This document shows positions 34,685-40,508 of a stretch of DNA of 40,508 nucleotides, one piece after another (position 1 is the first letter of the stretch; the number at the start of each line of letters is the position of its first letter). The stretch lies in assembly GCA_018813505.1 (NCBI GenBank), contig JAHJBM010000027.1, positions 1 through 40,508 on the forward strand, written 5' to 3'. Source of the DNA: Microcaldota archaeon. Lineage in GTDB: Archaea > Micrarchaeota > Micrarchaeia > Anstonellales > Bilamarchaeaceae. The notes under the pieces were generated by a model. That model was not told where the DNA came from. It did not search any database and worked only from the letters and a program-made list of their open reading frames with translations. The position numbers and the translations under genes were made by a program.

Positions 34685-35464
34685 CTCCTGAAGTTTTACC
34701 AGTGGTTTTAATGCAAACCCAAGTTCGCCATCTTCACGAAGCAGTGCAACGCCATTCGCAACCCTCTGTTCAAGAGTGCCAAGTAATGTTTGTACATCTG
34801 GATCTAATGTATCACCAAATTGTGTTTTGAATGAATTCATGCGCTCAGTGAATGTTATGTTTATAGGATCTGTTTTTGGAAAAAGACCATTGCTGGTTTC
34901 GAGTGCCTGAAGTGCGGATAACAACTTACTGTATGGAGGGAAATCCATTAATCTGACCAACACAGATGTTAGTCTGTCAACAACACCGATCACGAAATCC
35001 ACATAGGCAACAGGATCAGTGATCTGAGAACCTGGCAAATCAGATGATACCGCCATTGGCCCGACTCCTGCAGAAAGCCAGTGTTTACTTATAGATATTC
35101 CCTGATCAGGATATGCCATCATAATGAGAGTCGTAAGCTCCATTGGAGCAGCAGTCGAGAGCTTGGTGGAAACGCAAACATGTTTTTCATCACCAGCATA
35201 AAGCGAGCTGATATCCACACCAGGATCCGCTCTGTCCATACCTACCCAGATAACCAGCTCATTGAACATGTTTGATGGATGCGCCCTGCTGAATGAGATA
35301 AAACCAGGCCTGGCCAAAGCCTCCGACGCCATATCATCAAGAGGATTGCATGTACGCATTTTCGTGACACGACAGAGGTCTGCCCTGAAGCCGCGCCTTT
35401 CGAGCTGATGTATTGTTTTTTTTGACGTCGCTTCGTTCTTTCTGAAATATACAGTATTTGTCAT
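34676..35464 (-). CDS. Hypothetical soluble protein
   Basis: About 262 residues from ATG 35464 (MTNTVYFRKNEATSK...), chosen because a TATA-like TTTAAAAAG about 35 bases upstream would start transcription near 35475, after the alternative ATG at 35491. Predicted alpha/beta, no membrane segment. Visible features include ERRGFRADLCRVTKMRTC near the N-terminus and helical blocks at the C-terminus. I do not recognise the family. It is divergent from gyrB. Confidence 0.55.
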   Translation of the reverse strand: MTNTVYFRKNEATSKKTIHQLERRGFRADLCRVTKMRTCNPLDDMASEALARPGFISFSRAHPSNMFNELVIWVGMDRADPGVDISSLYAGDEKHVCVSTKLSTAAPMELTTLIMMAYPDQGISISKHWLSAGVGPMAVSSDLPGSQITDPVAYVDFVIGVVDRLTSVLVRLMDFPPYSKLLSALQALETSNGLFPKTDPINITFTERMNSFKTQFGDTLDPDVQTLLGTLEQRVANGVALLREDGELGFALKPLVKLQELS

Positions 35465-35638
35465 AATAACCAAAATATTATAACCATGCAAGCTTTTTAA
35501 AGATATGGTAAAATACGTGTGGATATGTAGATTGGACAGATGACAGATTCCTGCCGGTTTTTGTGTTTTGGGGATAGTAATTTAAAGGCTAACAACCATA
35601 TAGAATATAGTAAAAAACATGCGTAATTCTACGACGTG

Positions 35639-35691
35639 AGAATTGAAAAATTATTAGTATCAAAATTTCGACGAAATTAGCGGTTGAGCAT
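35639..35691 (+). promoter_or_regulatory. gyrB leader with element shared with gyrA
   Basis: AGAATTGAAAAATTATT-like sequence at about 35639-35655 and GGTTGAGCAT directly before ATG 35692 recur before gyrA (37662-37691), there placed side by side. This suggests common control of the two subunits, or a shared initiation context. Confidence 0.45.
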
Positions 35692-37581
35692 ATGACAACA
35701 GATACTGGTTATACAGCAAAGGACATCCAGGTTTTGGAAGGGCTGGAAGCAGTCAGGAAAAGACCTGCAATGTACATAGGAAGCACCAATAGAATAGGCC
35801 TCCATCACCTTGTTTACGAAGTCCTTGATAACTCTATAGATGAGGCTTTGGCAGGACATTGTAAGAACATAGAAATAATGCTGTATAAGGATGGATCCGT
35901 ATCAGTTACAGACGATGGAAGAGGAATACCAGTTGATAAACACGATAGTGGAAAATCTGCGCTCGAAGTTGTTTTAACAGTACTCCATGCAGGAGGAAAA
36001 TTTGGCAAACAAGCATATGCAGTATCTGGAGGACTTCATGGTGTAGGCGTATCTGTGGTTAATGCGCTTAGCGAAACACTGAGCGTCGAGGTACGTAGAA
36101 ACGGAAAAACGTATGCACAAACATACCATATAGGTAAACCATTGTCAGATGTAAAGGTTGTTGGAGATACAGATAAGACAGGAACAATGATAAGATTCAA
36201 ACCAAACACTAAGATCTTTGAAACAGTTGAATTCGAATATAATTATCTTAAGGAAAGAATAATGGAACTCGCTTTCCTGAATGCAGGACTCAGAATAAAA
36301 ATGAGTGACGAGCGCGATGGAAATGAACAGGAATTTTATTATGAAGGCGGAATAAAAGAATTCGTAGAACATATAAACAAGGCAAGAACTAAATTGCATG
36401 CGCCAGTCCATTTCAAAAAAACCAAGGACAACAACGAAATAGAATATGCATTGCAATATACTGATAGCTATTCAGAAAGCATCTATTCTTTTGTAAACAA
36501 CATCAAAACAGTTGATGGTGGAACGCATGTATCTGGTTTCAGGACAGCACTTACGAGAGTAGTAAACGAATACATGCGCATAAACAAGATCCTTAAGAAC
36601 GACAAAAAGATGTCGGGCGATGATGCCATAGAAGGGCTAGCAGGTATAATAAGCATAAAAATACCTGAACCGCAATTTGAAGGCCAGACAAAGGCAAAGC
36701 TTGGAAATTCTGAGATAAAAGGAATTGTGGATTCTGTTGTTTATGATTCATTAATGACATATCTTGAGGAACATCCTACAGAAGCAAAGAGAATAATGCA
36801 AAAGATCATAAGCTCGATGGAGGCACGCGAAGCTGCACAAAAAGCCAAAGAGTTGATACGCAGAAAAAGTGTTTTTGAGTCAAGTATTCTTCCGGGAAAA
36901 CTTTCTGATTGTATTGAAAAGGATCCTTCAAAATGTGAAATCTTCGTCGTGGAAGGAGATTCAGCCGGGGGCTCTGGTAGACAGGGCAGGGATAGAAATT
37001 ATCAGGCGATTTTACCATTAAAAGGAAAGATCCTGAATGTTGAGAAGGCACCGATGCACAAGGTACTTACAAGCGAGGAGATAAAGGCTATTGTACTTTC
37101 GATTGGCGCAGGTTTTGGAGAAGACTTTGATGCGACAAAGGCGAGATATCATAAATTCGTAATCATGACTGATGCTGATGTCGACGGAGCGCATATCAGA
37201 ACTCTGATACTTACACTATTCTACAGGCATTTCAAACCACTCATAGAAAAGGGGTATTTGTATATAGCGCAGCCACCGCTTTACAAGATAAAGCAAGGCA
37301 AGAGCATACAATATGCCTATTCAGATGCACAATTGCAGGAAGTGCTTAAACAAACAGGTGAAAAGGTAGATATCCAACGATACAAAGGTCTTGGAGAAAT
37401 GAATCCCGAACAACTATGGGAAACAACAATGAACCCAGAGACAAGAACACTGAAACAGGTAACTATCGAAGATGCGATTGTAGCAGATGAACTTTTTACT
37501 ATATTGATGGGAGATGAGGTTGCCCCAAGAAAGGAGTTCATAGAGCAATACGCCAAGCAGGTGAAAAACCTAGATATCTGA
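35692..37581 (+). CDS. gyrB: DNA gyrase subunit B
   Basis: The ATPase subunit of gyrase, which introduces negative supercoils together with GyrA. The 629 residues contain the GHKL ATPase motifs (E43 and N47 in YEVLDNSIDEA, DDGRGIP, GGLHGVGVSVVNALS). The transducer domain follows, and then TOPRIM with E421 in VEGDSAGGS and DADVDG at 494-499. The C-terminal QRYKGLGEMNPEQLWETTM completes it. Length fits short bacterial GyrB. Gyrase in archaea is regarded as a bacterial acquisition; codon use by eye does not differ from neighbours, so this is not recent. Confidence 0.97.
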   Translation: MTTDTGYTAKDIQVLEGLEAVRKRPAMYIGSTNRIGLHHLVYEVLDNSIDEALAGHCKNIEIMLYKDGSVSVTDDGRGIPVDKHDSGKSALEVVLTVLHAGGKFGKQAYAVSGGLHGVGVSVVNALSETLSVEVRRNGKTYAQTYHIGKPLSDVKVVGDTDKTGTMIRFKPNTKIFETVEFEYNYLKERIMELAFLNAGLRIKMSDERDGNEQEFYYEGGIKEFVEHINKARTKLHAPVHFKKTKDNNEIEYALQYTDSYSESIYSFVNNIKTVDGGTHVSGFRTALTRVVNEYMRINKILKNDKKMSGDDAIEGLAGIISIKIPEPQFEGQTKAKLGNSEIKGIVDSVVYDSLMTYLEEHPTEAKRIMQKIISSMEAREAAQKAKELIRRKSVFESSILPGKLSDCIEKDPSKCEIFVVEGDSAGGSGRQGRDRNYQAILPLKGKILNVEKAPMHKVLTSEEIKAIVLSIGAGFGEDFDATKARYHKFVIMTDADVDGAHIRTLILTLFYRHFKPLIEKGYLYIAQPPLYKIKQGKSIQYAYSDAQLQEVLKQTGEKVDIQRYKGLGEMNPEQLWETTMNPETRTLKQVTIEDAIVADELFTILMGDEVAPRKEFIEQYAKQVKNLDI

Positions 37582-37643
37582 GGGATACCTATCCCGAGTC
37601 AAGTAAACACTTGACTTGACCTATCCTCAACCATTGAGGATAG
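37582..37643 (+). repeat. Three consecutive perfect hairpins between gyrB and gyrA
   Basis: Right after the gyrB stop, stem 1 is GGGATA/TATCCC (37582-37595, loop CC). Stem 2 is AGTCAAGT/ACTTGACT (37597-37616, loop AAAC). Stem 3 is CTATCCTCAA/TTGAGGATAG (37621-37643, loop CCA). All arms are perfect. CTATCC of stem 1 (37589-37594) can also pair with GGATAG of stem 3 (37638-37643), allowing alternative folds. Confidence 0.75.
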
Positions 37644-37661
37644 ATACATAATAGAGATCAT

Positions 37662-37691
37662 AGAATTGGAAAAAATTATTTGGTTGAGGAT
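37662..37691 (+). promoter_or_regulatory. gyrA leader with element shared with gyrB
   Basis: AGAATTGGAAAAAATTATT (37662-37680) is followed at once by TGGTTGAGGAT before ATG 37692. In gyrB the same two parts are separated by about 26 bases. The TTG at 37680 opens the frame, but it overlaps this conserved leader, so ATG 37692 is preferred. Confidence 0.45.
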
Positions 37692-40214
37692 ATGACAGAA
37701 CACATCATTAAAAGATCAATAGAAGACGACATGCGCGAGAGCTATCTGGATTATGCAATGAGTGTAATAATTGGTAGAGCGATTCCGGATGTGCGTGATG
37801 GGCTTAAACCAGTTCATAGAAGAGTATTGTATGCAATGCATGAGATGGGAAATACACATGATAAACCACATAAAAAATGCGCAAGAATAGTTGGGGATTG
37901 TCTCGGTAAATACAATCCGCATGGAGATACTGCGATTTATGATTCGCTTGTAAGAATGGCACAACCATTTTCACTTAGATACATGCTAATAGACGGACAT
38001 GGTAATTTTGGTAGCATTGATGGAGATTCTCCAGCTGCTATGAGATATACTGAATGTAGACTTGCAAAAATATCTGCCAACATACTCTCAGATATAGAAA
38101 AAGAAACAGTTGGTTGGACAGACAACTTTGATGGTACAACAAAAGAACCAGTTGTTCTTCCGTCAAAAGTTCCGAATCTTTTGATAAACGGATCAAGCGG
38201 TATTGCAGTTGGTATGGCAACAAATATCCCACCCCATAATCTTACTGAAATAGTGGATGGGACGATTGCAGTAATTGATGGTGCGGATGAACAGAAATTG
38301 ATAAGCATAGTTACAGGACCGGATTTTCCAACAGGTGGAACAATAGTCGGAAGGTCTGGCATACTTAAGGCATACACAACTGGAAGAGGAATAGTAAGAC
38401 TTAGAGGAAAGGCGCATATTGATGAAAAGAAAAATACAATAGTGATAACAGAAATACCATATCAGGTGACAAAAACATCAGTGATTGAAAATATCGTTGA
38501 AGCAGTGAAGAATAAGAAAATTGAGGGCATTTCTGGCATACAGGACCATTCAGACAAAAAGGGAATGGAAGTAGTAATTGAACTTAAGAAAAGTGCTAAT
38601 GCTGAGGTTGTACTAAACCAACTTTATGTTCACACACAATTGCAGGGCACATTTGGTATCATCAATTTATCATTGGTTGACAATGAACCAAAGGTACTGG
38701 GATTGTATGAAATGATCAGGCTATTTATAGAATTCAGAAAAGAGATAGTTCGCAAAAGATGCGAGTTTGAACTTAAGAAAGCAGAAGAACGGGCGCATAT
38801 ACTCGAGGGACTGAAGAAAGCACTTGAGAATATTGATGAGATTATTACATTCTTGAAAAAATCTAAAGACATTGTGCAGGCACGTGCAGGACTGGTACAA
38901 AACTATTCGCTTAGTGAGATTCAGGCAAACGCGATACTTGAGATGAAGCTTTCAAGGCTTATTGCTTTAGAAAGAGAAAAGATTGAGAATGAATACCAGG
39001 AACTTTTGAAGAAAATTACATGGCTCAAAGATATTCTTGCAGACGTTGGCAAAATCCTTCAGATCATAAAGGACGAGCTACTTGAGATTAGGAATACTTA
39101 TGGAGATGAAAGAAGAACAGATATCCTTGATTCAGAAGATGACATTGATATCGAAGAGCTTATTCCAAACGATGAGACTGTAGTCGTCATATCAAACAGA
39201 GGGTATGTGAAACGAGTCGGGCTTGATGAATACAAGACACAGCATCGCGGGGGTAAAGGAGTAATGGGCGGAACAAAGGATGAGGACTTTGTACAAGATG
39301 TTATTATTACAAAGAATCACAACTACCTATTGTTGTTTACTGACCAGGGACGAGTGTTCTGGTTAAAGGTATATAGAGTTCCTGAGAGCAGCAGATATGC
39401 TACAGGTAAAACACTAGTGAGCTTACTTGACCTGAAAGATGAAAAGGTAACATCATGGATAAGTGTTGATAGGTTTGATTCCGGCGAATATCTTGTGATG
39501 TGTACAAAGAAAGGTACAGTCAAAAGAATCGGACTGAATAACTTCGGCAATGTAAGGCGCGGTGGAATACGTGCAATTACATTGAAGGAAGGGGACAGAC
39601 TGATAGAAGTAAGAAAAACAGATGGAAAACAAGAAATGGTTATTGCAACAAAGAAAGGCCAGTCTATCAGATTTAGTGAAGATGATGCAAGAGAAATTGG
39701 CAGAACAGGGCAGGGTGTACGCGGAGTAAGGTTGAAATCAGAGGATGATGAAGTTGTTGGCCTTGCCGTATGCAAAAAACCAGCATTACTTACTATTACG
39801 GAAAATGGATTTGGTAAGCGAACGCATATTGATGAGTATAGACTACAAACACGTGGCGGATCTGGTGTCATCAACATCAAGACCGAGGGTAGAAACGGAG
39901 AGGTCATTGGAGTAAGGGCAGTGGAAGATAGCGATGAAGTCATTGTCATGAGCTCCAAGGGCCAGGCCATCAGGATATGTATGAAAGATATTTCTGTTAT
40001 TGGAAGAAATACTCAGGGTGTAAGGATTATTCGATTGGCTGAAGACGAAAAGGTCGCGAGTTTTGCTGTTGTGCCGAAATCGTGTCAGAATGAAGAGGAT
40101 GAACATGAAATGGAATCCGTAAAGAGCGATGGGAATAATGAACCTGAAGCAACGGTTGAAGAAAACAAAGCAGATGGGCAAGATACAGAATCGGAAAAGG
40201 AAAAATCTGAATGA
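37692..40214 (+). CDS. gyrA: DNA gyrase subunit A
   Basis: The DNA-cleaving subunit of gyrase. The 840 residues from ATG 37692 contain the breakage-reunion domain with catalytic Tyr119 in AMRYTECRL, then a coiled-coil tower. A six-bladed C-terminal pinwheel follows. The GyrA box is QHRGGKG (517-523), a one-residue variant of the canonical QRRGGKG needed for DNA wrapping, so gyrase rather than topoisomerase IV is likely. An acidic tail rich in Glu and Asp (about the last 40 residues) may tune supercoiling. It follows gyrB by 110 bases that hold three hairpins. Confidence 0.96.
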   Translation: MTEHIIKRSIEDDMRESYLDYAMSVIIGRAIPDVRDGLKPVHRRVLYAMHEMGNTHDKPHKKCARIVGDCLGKYNPHGDTAIYDSLVRMAQPFSLRYMLIDGHGNFGSIDGDSPAAMRYTECRLAKISANILSDIEKETVGWTDNFDGTTKEPVVLPSKVPNLLINGSSGIAVGMATNIPPHNLTEIVDGTIAVIDGADEQKLISIVTGPDFPTGGTIVGRSGILKAYTTGRGIVRLRGKAHIDEKKNTIVITEIPYQVTKTSVIENIVEAVKNKKIEGISGIQDHSDKKGMEVVIELKKSANAEVVLNQLYVHTQLQGTFGIINLSLVDNEPKVLGLYEMIRLFIEFRKEIVRKRCEFELKKAEERAHILEGLKKALENIDEIITFLKKSKDIVQARAGLVQNYSLSEIQANAILEMKLSRLIALEREKIENEYQELLKKITWLKDILADVGKILQIIKDELLEIRNTYGDERRTDILDSEDDIDIEELIPNDETVVVISNRGYVKRVGLDEYKTQHRGGKGVMGGTKDEDFVQDVIITKNHNYLLLFTDQGRVFWLKVYRVPESSRYATGKTLVSLLDLKDEKVTSWISVDRFDSGEYLVMCTKKGTVKRIGLNNFGNVRRGGIRAITLKEGDRLIEVRKTDGKQEMVIATKKGQSIRFSEDDAREIGRTGQGVRGVRLKSEDDEVVGLAVCKKPALLTITENGFGKRTHIDEYRLQTRGGSGVINIKTEGRNGEVIGVRAVEDSDEVIVMSSKGQAIRICMKDISVIGRNTQGVRIIRLAEDEKVASFAVVPKSCQNEEDEHEMESVKSDGNNEPEATVEENKADGQDTESEKEKSE

Positions 40215-40303
40215 AATGATGGCAAATTAGATGAAACAAAATCCGAATAATAGTGATTGTAAAGTAGGGGGTGGAAAGAGTAAAAATAGGAAGGGTGGAA
40301 TTT

Positions 40304-40508
40304 ATGCAAGAAGACAACAGATTAAGAAAAATTTTTGAAGCGGCAACTGAAGTAAAAAAAACTGGAGAAGCAGTATTATCTGGAGATCGCACAACTATCA
40401 ATGGAGAAGAAGTCTTGGAATACAGCAATTCTGTATTGGCATTGCCCATGATTAAAGGAGAAGTTTCGGCATCAGAAGAGCAACGAAAATGCCTTGAACT
40501 TATTTTGA
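40304..40508 (+). CDS. Partial gene at window edge, unknown product
   Basis: Open from ATG 40304 to the end of the window (68 codons), with an in-frame stop upstream at 40265. GGGTGG 6 bases before the ATG serves as ribosome site. The sequence (MQEDNRLRKIFEAATEVKKTG...) is helical and acidic. It could be co-transcribed with gyrA. It is too short to identify. Confidence 0.5.
   Translation, partial: MQEDNRLRKIFEAATEVKKTGEAVLSGDRTTINGEEVLEYSNSVLALPMIKGEVSASEEQRKCLELIL

Noticed and set aside
37680-37691. TTG start extending GyrA by MVED
   Set aside because: The same bases form a leader block shared with gyrB and GGGP synthase, so ATG 37692 is the better start.
39323-39970. Minus-strand open frame (215 codons) opposite gyrA
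   Set aside because: Shadow of the gyrA pinwheel repeats; no promoter or ribosome site.
1-40508. tRNA, rRNA, CRISPR arrays, insertion sequences, integrase sites
   Set aside because: Scanned by eye for T-loop motifs, regularly spaced repeats and transposase signatures; none was convincing. A tRNAscan or Infernal run would be decisive.

Overview
This is archaeal DNA, AT-rich by eye and densely packed. The evidence is an archaeal lipid pair (geranylgeranylglyceryl phosphate synthase and a geranylgeranyl reductase), a family B DNA polymerase ending in a PCNA-binding motif, archaeal Pus10, a class I (archaeal-type) CCA-adding enzyme and a beta-CASP ribonuclease. Many genes have a TATA-like box about 24-30 bases before the start codon, which points to leaderless mRNAs. 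Internal operon genes more often carry a GGTGATAA-like ribosome site. A bacterial-type DNA gyrase (gyrB-gyrA) is present. The many orphan membrane and surface proteins recall DPANN-type genomes (Diapherotrites or Micrarchaeota style), but I cannot place the lineage from sequence alone. I saw no rRNA, tRNA, CRISPR array or transposase.

Layout. 1-3.8 kb: edge of a membrane protein, FolC, a surface protein, and a regulator made of three tandem 57-residue HTH-like repeats. 4-8.9 kb: DNA polymerase B, then two small helical proteins, Pus10 and an orphan. 8.9-13.5 kb: GGGP synthase; a DUF2178-like membrane protein with an XRE regulator behind a double palindromic operator; an AAA/DUF4143 ATPase; a YdeI-like protein; geranylgeranyl reductase. 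13.6-16.2 kb: PurD overlapping a secreted transglutaminase that appears frameshifted at a C6 run.

16.2-24 kb: on the minus strand, a VirB6/CedA-like polytopic protein, a two-TM protein resembling VirB3 plus the VirB4 N-domain, a VirB4/HerA-type ATPase lacking that N-domain, and a coiled-coil/winged-helix protein. This looks like a reduced type IV secretion-like or DNA-transfer machine with a split VirB4. It is interrupted by two plus-strand genes: a surface protein and a 597-residue orphan with a single lysine. 24-27.3 kb: a second AAA/DUF4143 ATPase and a 525-residue protein with no lysine and a C-terminal caspase-like (clan CD) His/Cys pair.

27.4-29.6 kb: an operon of a K+ channel, an E1-like ThiF/MoeB protein, a small orphan and a PHP phosphoesterase carrying an in-frame array of 15 heptanucleotides. 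29.7-35.5 kb: beta-CASP RNase, CCA-adding enzyme, a large lipoprotein-like membrane protein and an orphan. 35.6 kb to the end: gyrB and gyrA, with three consecutive hairpins between them, and a truncated gene at the edge.

The most promising leads are the split VirB4/VirB6 module, the lysine-free caspase-like protein with its lysine-poor companions, and the triple hairpin between the gyrase genes.
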